Positions 1 to 12,867 are shown, numbered from the stretch's first letter. The stretch is 39,000 nt of DNA from Apostichopus japonicus (GCF_037975245.1 NC_092582.1:3351001-3390000), one strand, 5' to 3'. A program made the numbers and translations. Notes: a model not told the origin generated them from the letters alone.

Positions 1-3000
1 GTTAGCTTAAATTGATTGCCATTGCCTGTAGAAGGCGTAGGTGTGGGGAGGGACTAATAATAAACCAAAGAGGAGTATGGTCAGTTTATTTAAGGACTGG
101 TTAACTGTAAAACTTGATCTTGGAGTGGGAGGTAGTATTGAATTCCTTTAGTTGGTATAACAGAAGGAGTTTTGCCCTGTCAAAAGTAGATGCTATGGGA
201 CATAGATAGAAAGTAGATGAAGGTTCGTTAATCAGTTTGGGTACATTTTGAAATTTGATATTTAGTGGTCGTCTCTTCAGAGAGTGTGACTGCTTAATGT
301 CATATGGGATGACTAAACTTAACTCTCTTTGAACATTCAGAGGACAAGCATATAGCTGTTTGATGAATGTATCGACCTTTATGAACCTTATACCATAATC
401 CCAGCCCAGGGATCATTAACTTAGATCAACCAAACCACCTAATAATAAAGTGTAAAAATATTTTACAAGTTATCAAAGGATGTTACATTACTTTGATGTA
501 ACTGTGAAAAATCTTAGAACAGGTCATCCATCGGATTATTTAGAATGGCCAGTTGTTTCCTCAAAATAATTCCTTTTAGTCTTTTTTCAGTTTAGTTTAG
601 TTTTTTTCCAGCCATTTTGCAATGGACTGTTCCTCCTTGATTATCATAGGATGCAGTTGCCATGGGGTGGGATAGTTTTTAACACATCCTCCAGATCTTA
701 TACATTTCCCGTTTTCCTTTGTCATTCCATTTGACAATGTCTAGATGATTGTAATCTCGTTCTCAATTCTTAGTTCTAACAAATTCTAACGAAAAAAAAT
801 TCAAAAAAAAAAAAAATGTAAACCTAAGAGAGATCTTGGCGTTATATTCCATACCGTTGGTTATCAATATTGTGAGATCCAAGGTTGATGATAAAAACAA
901 ATAGATGCAGTCAGTACATATTTATTCTTACCATTCTTGCCCATGATATGTTTGTTACTTTATCAGAAATATCGTCAGAACGAGACAGATATCTGTCGCA
1001 GGCAACGTGTACCAAGATATTGCTTCATATGTGGCAATTGAAATTGTTCAGGAGGTTACCACTAAAACCTGGTTTGAATGTTTGTTGACAATTGTGATCA
1101 TCAAATTTATTTGTAGAAATCCTTGTGGTAATGAAGAATTTCGATGCGAAAAAAATGTTTAAAGAAACTTTTCTTTTGCAAGGAAACGGAAATTTTTTAT
1201 AAAGTCAAGAAACATCCAATGACAGTTGTTGCAGGTTTACACGACAAGGACATCTCTGTGACACTTGAAAAGTTTCTACAGCTGTAGAGTATTTATTGAT
1301 CACAGATACACTGTAGATAGTTGCTCACTAACCTTAAACCAATAGCATGGGTAATATTTTTTTCGTTTTCAAAGGGACTCGTGATAATCTTGTGACGTAA
1401 TTACTGTTATGATCACATTGTTACACTCTTAATGTAAGGGCACCGGGGTTCGAGAGCCGACCAAATTGTTTCCTTTTTCGTGTCCGGACTCTTTATCTTT
1501 GGGTGACGTACCTTTAACATGTGTACATTTTGACCAAATTTGGCAATTTTCCTATCAATTTTGCCTTGTTAAGTCTCCACAGTATATCCTAGCCTCTTTA
1601 TTTTCCATTAGTTTGGTAATGCTTCACTGATCTATTGAAAATGCTCGTTAATTGAGTCGCTTTCGTCTTATAAAAGCCATTCTTGCACTATAGCACTTGG
1701 GTAATCATATATGAAATGTCTGTCTGTTTGTCAGTGTATTTCAATGTCTGTTTCAAAATATCGTCTTTCTAAAAGTTTATTACTTGTTCTGTCTGATTAT
1801 TGACCTGATATTCACTGGACCGTATGCAGTCTACATTGTGCTGGGGTACTTTTTTGGGGAATTTCAAAAAAAAATATTGCAGATGATTGCACTCTCCAAA
1901 GCAGTGATTTGTCACTTGAGAGTACCCCTCAACTGATACTCAACTAGATAGACCTTATTCCTGTCCATTTAGGGTCATTATATGCCCCCATCCCTCATCC
2001 TCGCTTTAACTTTAAAAAGTTATCAAAAGCATGTTTATTGAGGATCTGACCCCTTCAGATTGAGTAGCTTTAGGTGGGATAGTTACAAAAGTCTGATGAC
2101 GGAAAACTGCTCTTAACGGCACCAATCGCAACAATTTTTGGAACTTAAACATAAAGTGACCATTTTTTCATTTCCTAGCATGTTTGAGAGAAATACTGTT
2201 GACTGTTAACATCAGGGTTTTTACACGCATGCCAATAAAACCAGTTCTCCACAATTTTTGATGTCTTTTGTATAAAAAATTCAGAAATCACAGAGTGACT
2301 GGTTGACAGGTAGAACAAATTCTGTTTTTTGAGCATATTGTTGATTTTCATGCAATTATTTCAGGTATTTCATGTAGGATGCATTTGTTCATTGCAAAAC
2401 ATGAATATTTCATTTCCAATATTTCACTCGATGAATTGAAATCTCAACTATTTGGAAAATGGCGTTTCAATTATCATTTTTCCACATTTTCTATGAAATC
2501 TGAAACTTTTGGTAATGTAATTGTACTCCACAGAAATCTTTGGTGAGGCTGTAGTTTCCAAAATCTTAGCAAATGCTCATTAATGGAACAGAAGTAATTT
2601 TATTCATTGAATAACGGAATCCATCTTGTTTCGATATTGTCTTTCTGTCTGTTTGAGTTTACGAATCTCTGTTGCTGTTTATACTTTTTTTCACTTTTGA
2701 TAAACTCAATGACATCTGACGCACTAAAAGCAAAGTTAATGCCTGGTTGTATCGCACCATTGTAGTATCATCTTTCAGGGAATCCAAGGGCCATTAAGTG
2801 TTTATAACATCCAAGTAAGTTTGGTCATTTTGGACATAAGAAAGAATTTGGTCGTTAATTTCTTCAAATGTATAATGGTACCTGGAAGTCACTATTTAAG
2901 GGCAGCGGGAACACTGAAAATATAGCAAAGGCCTGTTAGAATCGATTTAAGATCAGATTTTTCCATCGGGCCTTTTAGCAACAATTAACGATCAGATCTT

Positions 3001-3410
3001 AGCCCTTGTAGCTGTCCTGCCTCGAGTAGAAATCTCTCGCTCACATTTTTCTTGCTGTTTGCTTTCTGCAGGTTAAAACTGAAGTGGTGGGTGGTACTTT
3101 GGGGCAATTAGTATTGTTAATTAAAGCTGCCATAATTAAGTATTAAAAAGTGCTATTAGTGTAGGGGAAAACCATAAGATCAAGAGGAATGGTAACAGTT
3201 TTTTCTTTTTTCTGGGCAATTTTATGTTTTTTTGTTGTTGTCAATACTTATCGTATCCTGTACAACGAATACGTGATTGATTACACGTGTTGTCGGTAAT
3301 ACTGATCAATAAAGTTAGTCCTATGTCAACACTATTTCCCCGTTGATATCAAATTTCCTTTCTTTTTTTTTCGCTTTGATTTGTTGATCACCTTCTCCCC
3401 TTCATTTCCA
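1..3410. other. Single-copy AT-rich non-coding stretch
   Basis: No frame longer than about 70 codons, no recognised RNA gene and no repeat structure were seen. The only low-complexity feature is a short A-run near 803-815. The stretch could be intronic or intergenic, and nothing distinguishes the two. Confidence 0.5.
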
Positions 3411-3417
3411 CTCCATA

Positions 3418-3437
3418 CCCTCCCCCCCCCCCCCCTT
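3418..3437. repeat. Poly(C) tract
   Basis: An uninterrupted run of about 15 C lies in a pyrimidine-rich patch. It is one of more than fifteen G/C homopolymer tracts in an otherwise AT-rich window. Several of the others sit at the ends of hAT-like elements, but no terminal inverted repeat was found for this one. Confidence 0.8.
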
Positions 3438-3439
3438 CC

Positions 3440-4660
3440 ACCATCTCTACAAAAAAAGTAAAATTGAATATAAATCAGGTTATTATAGTCAAGTCATCAG
3501 TATTAGTCCCAAAGGTTAGCATGCTTCAATGGGGTTGCAAGTGTTTTTGCCTGGAATATTTGATTGCCCAAAATTGTTCACAGATATTTGGAAGTGTTCA
3601 GCTAGGCAAATAAAAGACTCTGTGAAATCAAGTGCTTTAATGTTGGCAGCAAATGGCTTCACTCTTCCCAGCATGAGTGACCATAATTGGAATTCCTAGC
3701 ACATATTTGTTGGCAATTCTGATGATCTTTAAGAGACTTCCTGAAATTTTGTCAATTTGCTTTTCCATAGAATTTATATGAGGACTTTAAGCTAATCAAT
3801 ATCTGTATAATGAGGAATGTGACATAAATCGGTCTCTAAACATTAATACTCTCTCTAGTGCCCCAATCCCTCCTTTATGCCAAATTTTGTCTGCAATGGA
3901 AATTGTCCCACAATCTGTCCCTCATGATTGGTTATGCAGGCCACCATAGGCCTTTGGTTTTAGCACCCTATATGCCTACCATGCACGTTCCTCAATTTAG
4001 GTATTTTGAGATATTGATATTCTCTTACACTTTACTCCAACCAGTATCTCGATTTAACTGTCGTAGAAAATTGAGAACTCCTGATGAAGATTTTCTATAC
4101 ATGATGGAAATTGTGATAAATTGCTGACAAGCTATGGAAGAGCAAACATCGTTACCAGCTTGGCGCCCTCAATTTCGACATTCGTCATAGCCTACGTCAA
4201 TCTCTATACTTTAGAGTATAGGCACATCTTAATCTTAGTGAACGTAGCCAAGGTTGGTTACTAGCCAGAATCGCGATACTCAGGTCGTCATGGCAACTAG
4301 AAATACCCACTCCACAAAGAGTGTCTAAGATTAAGGAGTAAGAGATATTCGTTCCTGGTTTCAAATATATTTATCTGCCAAAAGACAATTAGTCCCCTTC
4401 CGAACCTTCTTGGTCCTTCAAAAGAAGGAACATGTCAGTAGTGTTTCGTCCCTCCAGTCCCTTCTTTGGTACCAAGCACCTTAGTCAGAGGCACTTTCAA
4501 TCTGATCTGACACAGAAATTCGTTAATTTCGTTACCTTATCATATACGTAACACAAGGAAATAACAAATTAACAGCTTTTCCTTATGGATTACAATTACA
4601 AAATAAAATAAAACTGTTAGCAAACTGCTTATCCACTAGAGAGCCCGTGTAAGAGAACGT
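3440..4660. other. Non-coding stretch with small inverted repeats
   Basis: No gene is recognised. A near-palindrome CTATACTTTAGAGTATAG lies at about 4204-4221. An 11-bp inverted pair, CTTAATCTTAG (4228-4238) and CTAAGATTAAG (4325-4335), encloses about 86 bp. The flanks of that pair show no target-site duplication, so it is not called a transposon. Confidence 0.4.
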
Positions 4661-4671
4661 GTAAAAGTAAG

Positions 4672-4712
4672 TTGGCCTGACGTTTCGATCCTAGCAGGAT
4701 CTATCACTGAAA
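4672..4712 (-). ncRNA. Degenerate hammerhead-ribozyme-like motif (Penelope/retrozyme remnant)
   Basis: The minus strand reads GTGATAGATCCTGCTAGGAT followed by CGAAACGTCA. Known hammerheads have a CUGAUGA core, helix II, then GAAA and a cleavage-site GUC. Here helix II is perfect (GATCCT and AGGATC around a GCT loop; plus-strand positions 4687-4701), and GAAAC followed directly by GTC is intact. The CUGAUGA segment is damaged: it reads GTGAT with two bases missing. This layout matches the hammerheads carried by Penelope-like retroelements and retrozymes. No reverse transcriptase or second copy is visible nearby, so this would be a solitary, probably inactive remnant. The assignment rests on motif recognition only. 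Confidence 0.5.
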
Positions 4713-4719
4713 ATAGCCT

Positions 4720-5785
4720 TTCAGTAAGCTAAGGAGACTAATGATTTTCAACCGTAACACGTAAATACCGAATTACGACAATTCTCCAGTTAACATGGAA
4801 TTATTTCTCTTGAAATCAAACGTTTACAAACATTTATAGGACTTTTCTTGATTTTACAGTTATCAGATGAATAAGGAAGTGTAGGTTAGGGGCAGTGTTA
4901 CGAATTTTAATTCTTGGAAAGTCGCAGATAGTTTTTATAGCTCATTTGATCATCTGTTCTGCTGTCCGTGGAAACCCTACCTTGACGAGCTCGAAATGAA
5001 GGGTGAATATATGGGGGATGGATTGGGATATATTTTCCTTTAAATACAGCTAGTTGTCATTTTCGTAATCGTACCTGTCAACTCAAGGACCCAATCAGAA
5101 TGTAAGATACGCGCAAGCCTGACGAGGGTGGGGTACGGTGGCCAAAAAGCAGCGGACCTGAAGTCCATTTGAGGTGACCCGAGAAAATGTGGAGGTGGAC
5201 GTGAAAGTATATGGGACATATTAAGAGTGCACAAAGGGGTCCCGTTAAATAGAACTGTCTCAGGGCCCGCCTGAATCTTGACGACACTGGATACGCGTTA
5301 AAAACATCCGTACGAAATTAGTGACGTAAGCAATCGATTTGTACTTCCTTGGCGTGACCGCTCAAAGATTACTTACAGCGCTGAAAATAAGATGGACGCC
5401 CTCAATTTGATTAACTTTGTTTTCTATATCGCTGTATTTCGTTGTAGGCGTTACAGTCCAATATATATGGTATTAGACGGTGTTGGAAACTTTGTAAAAA
5501 GAGAAAAAAGGGTTAAAGTTCCGCCATCGATAACACATTCGAACTAATGCGCGATGATCATATCAACGATGTTTGTATGTTATAACCTACAACTAACGTA
5601 ACCTACTCACTCTGTAGAAGAACGAAAGATTTAATGGGTGTGGGAGGTGAGTTGTGGTGGGATGAAGACAGACAGTGATTTCACGGTACAAACTTTTAAT
5701 AGCTTATATTGGAATAGCTTGGAGATTTCTATGGAACGCGAAAAGGACCACAACATATGATGATGTTAATGATGATCTAATTTTA
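4720..5785. other. Non-coding stretch, moderately GC-rich patch
   Basis: The 5080-5290 patch is richer in G and C than its surroundings and is open in two overlapping minus-strand frames of 64 and 69 codons. Neither product is recognised and the frames overlap each other. No splice-site pair or repeat end was convincing. Confidence 0.35.
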
Positions 5786-5786
5786 T

Positions 5787-5863
5787 ACGATCATGTACTG
5801 AAAACTTATGATCATGTACTAAAAATACACGATCATGTACTAAAAATTTACGATCATGTAGTA
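5787..5863. repeat. 21-bp tandem repeat, about 3.6 copies
   Basis: The unit is ACGATCATGTACTAAAAATT plus one base. Four starts are spaced 21 bp apart, the first unit carrying ACTGAAAACTT and the last cut short at ATGTAG. The conserved core GATCATGTAC contains the palindrome GATC. Because 21 is a multiple of three, the array stays open in one plus-strand frame as a 7-residue repeat of the type K-I-Y-D-H-V-L. That frame has no support as a gene. Confidence 0.85.
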
Positions 5864-5869
5864 TGATTT

Positions 5870-7270
5870 CTGACTCGGATGACATCGCAATAGCTGAAGA
5901 GAGCTACAAGTACATATCCTACTCTTTGTGATGTCTCCACCTTCCCAACCCTCTTTTCTGAGTAGAACATGTTAATTTGAACACACAAAGGAACTAAAAT
6001 GAAGCAGAATTAAGGAAAAACAAACAATGATAGATTTTTAAGTTGTTTAGTGCTCCATATGTTATTTTTATAATGTCGTAAATAATAATTTAGGTTAGTC
6101 GATCAATGAACATACATATGACGCCATCTTCTACAAGAAGGGCTAAAACTTGGTTGTCACGCGATTTCTTATTTTTTTTTTTTATGTTTAAAATTAACAT
6201 TATACTGTTATTGATTTCATGTTGCCCATCATAGCCCGTAAACCTTATTCCATCTATATACTGATCCTCATTAAGTTTACATATACTCCTGGTACATATC
6301 TAGATAGTGTACACTAGTTATTCATTGTCTTGCAAAAAGTAGGCTATATATGTATAACTATGAATTTAAGTCACTCGACGAAATGAATACTATACGCGAA
6401 CAAAGGCAGTTTTTTTTTCGATTTTCGGAATTACATTTAATTGTCACGCACAGTATTATACTTGTTTTATGAGGTGTTGGAGAAGGTATTGCCACTGTCC
6501 CAGCAGACCCAAGAAATGCAAACAATCCCAAATATTAATTTGATGTATTGAAAATCGGCTAGGCACCTGGTCTTTAGACTTCACAGCAGTTACTTCATGA
6601 AGTGAAGCAAACATGATCTTTTTGAATGGCAAAGTGTTAAGAGAGACTGAGATAAAAAAAAAATAAAGAGGGGCATAATAAAAAAAAAGAGGGAAAAAAC
6701 TGTCGCTTCAGGGTCCATCAAAAATATATTTCTTATAGAGTGTATCTGTTCAAGAAAGAAAAAAATATGAAATCGATACTTATACTACTATAGGGCTTGA
6801 AAGAAAATATTGTTTGTAAACATTCTTGGTTCGTGCTAGGTCATGAATAAGTGACAACAAACGGCAAAGCCAGAAAGAGTTGTCAATTCTTTATAAAGCA
6901 ATTTGAAAACAATCGCAGTACCGAAGTTGGTAACTGTAAAAGGTGTTACAGTGCAAGAGCATCTGTGCGTGCCAAGTGAAAGGTACGCGTGGCCGCGCCG
7001 CGGGTTGGACGTGTTGCTACTACTCCACGTGCCCACAAGGTCACCCGATGCCTACACTAGACCTATCCAATGTATTAATAAAAACACAAATGTTTCCAGA
7101 ACAGTTTATTGTATGCTGTTATCACCTTGTCGTAACAATTAACTGGTAACAACATTGAAGGAAAAGAAATATGCGCAAAGCGGAACGGAGCACGAGGGTC
7201 AACGAACACATTACATATAGTGCGAAGGTATATATAGGCTGTAGTCGGCCTACATTCCATGCCCCAGTTG
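5870..7270. other. Non-coding stretch
   Basis: AT-rich with short A and T runs (6168-6183, 6408-6418, 6654-6690). A GC-richer patch at about 6940-7060 is open on both strands for 60-80 codons. Its products are not recognised and no coding exon is claimed. Confidence 0.4.
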
Positions 7271-7276
7271 AGTTGG

Positions 7277-7278
<2 letters not shown>

Positions 7279-7347
<69 letters not shown>
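7279..7347. repeat. Compound (TA)n(TG)n microsatellite
   Basis: About 23 TA dinucleotides are followed directly by about 11 TG dinucleotides. The reading frames crossing it give only Y/I or C/V alternating peptides and are artefacts of the repeat. Confidence 0.95.
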
Positions 7348-7349
7348 AA

Positions 7350-8110
7350 TCATTTGTAATATACACGTTGATGGTTAAGTTAGGGTTGGCACAATTTTAC
7401 ATGAAGAAAGAATAAGTTGTCGTGATCTGAGGGAGGGGGGGGGCTTCTTAGTTGAAGGGGTCTCCCGGCCTCGCCGTCTGTGAAAAATCCCCAATAATTT
7501 CAACGTTGTGTCCAAAATCCAACTCAACGAAAATTGCAATATGCCAGGCTTAGTTGGAAGATCAGAACGGTTAAAGGACTGTTACTATGACAACTTAATT
7601 AGGCTAATTAACCAAATCACCGTCGAAAAAAAAACAATTTCATCAAAGAGAAATCAAGAGAAATTTGACCTTTGACAGATTTTTCATTTCTGTTCAGTTA
7701 TACATGGAGTGTTCATTAAAAATAACTTGTAAAGATTAAGCATGCCAAACTTTAAGATCGAATAATCTTTTGTAACTTCTTTCATTTTGGTCGGCAATGT
7801 TACTAAGCTTACTCAGTGTTACTGCGACTAAGAATAACAATTGATCAAGCTAAGACTCTCACCAAGATTTGTTTGTTCAATGAAATGGTAATGAGCAAGT
7901 AATAAATGATTTTATCCTTACTATCATTTTTCTCGCTCAGACAGCTTTCAAAATCTCCATCAATCACATGTCAAAATGTATATTGGACAATTTCAAAGAT
8001 TTTAACTTTTAAATTCATACTTTGAATTGAAAATTGAATAATCTAGCGTTACAAAGAGCACTGCTATGGGATTGAAAAACAGAATTATAGGTTTAATAGA
8101 ATTTTAGTGT
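7350..8110. other. Non-coding stretch
   Basis: Nothing recognised apart from a G10 tract near 7433-7443 in a GC-richer patch that might be a decayed transposon end. No partner terminus was found. Confidence 0.4.
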
Positions 8111-8112
8111 CG

Positions 8113-8753
8113 ACAGACTGACTGACAGACTAACAGACTGTAACAGACTAACAGACTAACATACTAACAGACAAACAGACAAACAGACTGACAGACTGAC
8201 AGACTGACAGACTGACAGACTAACAAACTGACAGACTAACAGAGTAACAGACTAACAGACTAACAGACTTACAGACAAACAGACAAACAGACAGACAGAC
8301 TGACAGACTAACAGACTAACAGACTAACAGACAAACAGACAAACAGACTAACAGACAAACAGACTAACAGACTAACATACTAACAGACTAACAGACAAAC
8401 AGACTAACAGAGTAACAGAGTAACAGACTGACAGAATAACAGACTAACAGACTAACAGAGTAACAGACTAACAGACAAACAGACTTACAGACTGACAGAC
8501 TGACAGACTAACAGACTAACAGAGTAACAGACTAACAGACAAACAGACTTACAGGCTGACAGACTGACAGACTAACAGACTAACAAACTTACAGACTAAC
8601 AGACTAACAGACAAACAGACTAACAGACTTATAGACTAACAGACTTACAGACTAACAGACAAACAGACTAACAGACAAACAGACTAACAGACTTACAGAC
8701 TAACAGACTGTAACAGACTAACAGACAAACAGACTCACAGACTAACAGACTAA
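8113..8753. repeat. Minisatellite of 8-bp units, about 80 copies
   Basis: About 640 bp consist almost entirely of ACAGACTA, ACAGACTG, ACAGACAA, ACAGACTT and ACAGAGTA. The first five bases are nearly invariant and the last three alternate among a few variants. Occasional extra bases (for example TGTAACAG near 8139 and 8708) shift the phase. Longer patterns recur, such as blocks of ACTA, ACTA, ACAA and the ACAGAGTA variant appearing in clusters, which suggests segmental duplication during growth. The array starts and stops abruptly in single-copy DNA. Confidence 0.95.
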
Positions 8754-8759
8754 TATCTA

Positions 8760-11700
8760 TTTGATTGGAAAAGAAGAATATAACACCAAGTAGCGACGAA
8801 CAGGTATCATTGTAATACTTTATTTGTGGTACGGAATGCAATGACGCACTGCAGTGTTGTTAGATGAACTAAGAAAACGTCTTCTTTTGTTTAGAGTGTA
8901 CGGGATGATCCCGGCTATACAATATGATGACTAAAACAAAAAATCGTATAACAGATTAGTCACCCTCGGACATAACCCCCCCCCCCCCACCCTCACGGCA
9001 CATTGCATAATCTAAGACAGTGACAGCTCTATGTAGTATACGTTTGCGAGGTTATGTTTCTCGGGGTTGAAAGTTTGGGTGAGTTTGTGAGAAAGGAGAT
9101 CGGGCAGGGCATAGACAATGGCAGTATCATACATATAACATAAGCCGATGACCACATATATCGACTGTAAAAAAAAGAGGTGTGTGAAGCGGGGGTGGCG
9201 GCGGGGTTAGATCGACGTGGCCCTTCCAGAAGTTAAATCATGCGAAGCTATTAAAAAGGTTTATATACATAAGAAGTCACTTGATCCCGCAAGCAAGAAC
9301 CAACAAAAAAAAATCCGTTCTATTACTTAACATATATAGCTATAGGCACATTCTTAATATAGTTTCAACAGAATTATGGTTCACCCGCGGTCCTCAATAT
9401 AACGAACGGCAGGGCTTTCTTTTATCTTTTTTCTTTTAAATATACCAAGGATAAAGAAAAGCAAATATCCATTTTCTTTACTAGCATTACATCTTATTGA
9501 ATAATTCCGCAATGTGGGATTCCACCTTTTTTTTGCAAAAGTCTTTGAGATGATCATCTTTAAAGCCACACGTGCCTACCATTCATAATATATCTTTTTA
9601 TTAACACTAGGCTTTGTGTAAAGAGAGGTATCGACTTTTACTTGATGGGCACGCGAACCGTTGGAAATATTAGTCTTTAACCCTCTTTTTTTTCCTTTTT
9701 TCTTTTTTGTTAATGATGATGATGATGGTGACATGTGCCAAGTTTAACTATTATTATCCGTATTGTATGAAAGAACAAACATGAAATTGGTTAACAAATT
9801 TGATAGCGCGGAAAGGCAAAAGTCGACAGAGGTATTATCAAAAGACGAAACCCTTCAGCGACGTTAGAACAATAGGAAAGGTGTGATTATGCTAGCGAAG
9901 AAAGGTGCACCAAAATGAACAATCGATAACATACCGTGGCTTGTAGCGTGTGTTTTGACAAAAGCAAATAGATATTTGCAAAAAGAGAAAGAGAAAGGAG
10001 AAAAGAACAAACGAAAAAAGAAAGAAAGAAAGAAAGAATTTCGCAGATGCACTAGCCTGTCAGATATATAAGGCTCAGAGAACAGGTGGAGGGGGAGAGA
10101 GATGGGTTCATAGAGGTATGAAAAAATGGGACATAATATTAGAGGTAAATAAATATGGGAACCTTGAAGGTTGAATATTTACGTAAGTCATCCTTTACGA
10201 AGGTGCATCGTTAAAACGTCTTAATACATTATATTACGCATGCACTGTAGTTATGGTCCTGTTCGTATAATGTTCAGTGATGATGTATTTAGCTTATTCT
10301 TTTACTAATATCATTTGCCGAACGAATAGAATGTAACACGGACGTATAGAAGATGTAACTTCTCGGGAAGTTGAAAATGAGCCTAGCAAGCGAAGAAAAT
10401 TTGAATATTTTTGTCGGCGACGGAAAAGTGTAGAAGACTTATATCAGGACTCAATGTTAAAAGAACAAAAGTGTAATTATTTGCGTGTAAATCCAAAACG
10501 ATGATTTGTGTAATCATTGTTTCTCTTGGTCTCACAATTAACCTTTGTAAACATTTGTGTCCGATAAATGTAAACTCCGAACCAACCCCTACCACCATTA
10601 ATAGTTGACACATTAACATATAGACTTACGTGAGTGTGATGTCGAAACTATGTGAATCAAACCTTCCACCCTCCACATCCCCCCCCCTCCCTAACCCCCC
10701 CCCCCCGACAAGAGTCCCTCCATTCCTCGCCTCTCGAAGGAATACATACGCTACCGCCTATTACCGAAACGGTCAAAATTTATTGCAATTGGCTCAAAGT
10801 TCTTTCTAGTCAAATAAAGGTTAATTCATATCAACGCAAGAAAACCGCAACATTTTAAGTCACTTATAGGCCTTGTATAGTCATATCCAAACTGCTGCAG
10901 CAAGTTCGGTTTTAGATATCTTTCCTAAGAACCACTTCACAGGTCTGTTGTAAACGTTGTATGATAGCATACTCCAAACAAATGCCCCATTGACTTACGC
11001 ACTAAATCGTTAATGCAATCATTGGTCTCGAAGTCCTGTTAGAGGTTCCTACCAGGTATCCTATACTCTATAATTCACTATATAGCTGGCATGTTGGCCA
11101 TACATGACACCTAAAATTTATACACTCATGTATAGTTTGTTAGCAACGAGAGCCCAAAGTTTTCTTCCCACGTGTGATAACAAGTCATTAATTTTCTCAG
11201 CAGAAACAGGAATTTCATACGTTGCTCCTTGAAAAACTCAAGTGTTCTAAAATGTGTTTAATTTCCCAAAACGTCGCGCCACGTGTACCCTTCCATTTGA
11301 GCAAATTAACATCAAAACCAAAAACAGAAACCCTAACCATGTTTAATAACATATCGGAAAAGTTGTCGTTCTGTTGCTTTCCGATATTTTTCCATTTGGC
11401 CCGAATTGATATCGACGCTGCCCAGAGTACGGTTTGCAACTATATACTGGTATCTGATGGGTATGTTTGCATAGCGCCCTCTAAAATGGAAAGTTACATT
11501 TTGTCGCAGTTGTAAGTTATTTCCAATATCAAATTTCAAATAAATTTATAAACAGAAAATCGGTCATAAAAACTTAAGAAAGTAGATTTGCTCATAAAAT
11601 GAACAACATAAACATAAGTAATAATCGTGTTACGGGCTAAGGTTCATAGATTGGCAATATATAAGACTTGATATTGGATAGAGAAAAACAACCGTGTGAA

Positions 11701-12490
11701 CAAATGAGTCTTTAAAACGAAGAATTCTAAAACAAGGTGTTCTTGAATTTTGTAATTGTTCTTATTGTTATCACGCAGAGAAGATAGTTTAGACTGAAGC
11801 TTTGGGTAACGGCTGATTGGGTTGGGAAGGGGGGGGGGGTGTAGAATCATAATTTTCCAACTGGTGGACTCGTCAAGAGGGGTGCTGTACCGCAAGTTCT
11901 TCGCAAGTTCGAAATTTGGAGAAGCATAACACAAGTGGGTTGTCAATTTTTTGTACCTTAAATATGCTAACCCGGGTACTTAGTAAAATGCTAAATCAAT
12001 TGGCAGTATTTAGAGAATTTTTAAAATTAGTTTGTAACATTTTCCCAACTTTATTATGAGTTTAAGAAACAAGATTTCGGTTAATTGTAAGTGCGAATTT
12101 TGTCAAATCTTGCATTAATGTAAGCCTAATAAATTTAGAATGATTATAAATAGCCTAATATTATTGACTCAGAAATCACTTTTATCCTGTCAAGAGTGGG
12201 ATCAGCTTAAATTATTTTTAAGACACGTTGCATAGATAAAGTTTTCCAACTGTCATGTTTTTGACCACCGTTTTATCAACCATTGAAGATTCAAGCCAAT
12301 TATTGGAGGTGAGATAGCCCCACATCCCCCACCCCCACACCCCCTGTTGCTACGTCACTGGTGACGGTTTTTACCTTAGTTAATATATGTAAAATAAATG
12401 TTAGCTGTCAAGGCAGAATAATGTTGGGAAAAGTCCTCACTCTGTTTGTATCCTTAATATATAAAGACTGTTACCACACAAGAACTTCAT
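8760..12490. other. Non-coding stretch with scattered simple repeats
   Basis: Includes a C14 tract near 8978-8992, a short (GAT)n at about 9713-9726, a purine tract with (GAAA)n at 9985-10037, two C tracts near 10679-10707, a G11 tract near 11828-11840 and C-rich DNA at 12318-12346. Frames of up to 100 codons (for example 11644-11946 minus and 11222-11515 plus) overlap one another on opposite strands and encode nothing recognised. Confidence 0.4.
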
Positions 12491-12507
12491 ATAGACTTAC
12501 ATGAGAG

Positions 12508-12867
12508 CAGGGGGTAGGAAGCTTCCAAAAAGTGGGGGCACAAAACCACCACTCGTTATGCTATAAACCGATACACCCGGCAATATCACTTAAATATATA
12601 TGATGTGTTAGTATGCTATCAATACTATTTATTGAGATTGTTTGTTGTTAACCGTGCTACAAGAAGATATGGGATGCCATTGAAAAGATAGCATGTACAG
12701 ACTAAAAATAAATCATTAAAATTAAATATTAAATTAACAAAAGCTTAAGATATCCAAAAGACAGTTCTTCATCAAAGGGGAACATTTTATTTGCCAGTAG
12801 AACACATTTGCTATTTTGGAAAAAAGTGGGGGCACGTTCCCCCACCCCCCCCCGGCTCCTACCCCTG
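12508..12867 (+). mobile_element. hAT-like miniature element, copy 1 (360 bp)
   Basis: The ends are CAGGGGGTAGGAAGCTTCC on the left and, reading inward on the minus strand, CAGGGGTAGGAGCCGGGGG on the right, forming an imperfect inverted repeat. The flanks are perfect 8-bp direct repeats, CATGAGAG at 12500-12507 and 12868-12875. An 8-bp duplication and CAGGGG ends are standard for the hAT superfamily. The interior is AT-rich with no transposase frame, so movement would depend on an enzyme encoded elsewhere. Most of it matches the element at 17113-17512 read on the opposite strand. It lacks about 30-40 bp present near one end of that copy, including a GAGGGGCAC segment. The family name is inferred from the ends and duplication length. 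Confidence 0.9.

Noticed and set aside
1438-1465. GGGGTTCGAGAGCC as a tRNA B box
   Set aside because: No A box at the right distance and no clover-leaf fold could be traced.
4228-4335. Inverted pair CTTAATCTTAG / CTAAGATTAAG as a miniature transposon
   Set aside because: No target-site duplication and no extension of the inverted repeat.
5040-5287. Overlapping minus-strand frames of 64 and 69 codons
   Set aside because: Different frames over the same GC-richer patch, with neither product recognised.
8113-8753. CRISPR-like array
   Set aside because: The units are contiguous 8-bp repeats without unique spacers, and the DNA is eukaryotic.
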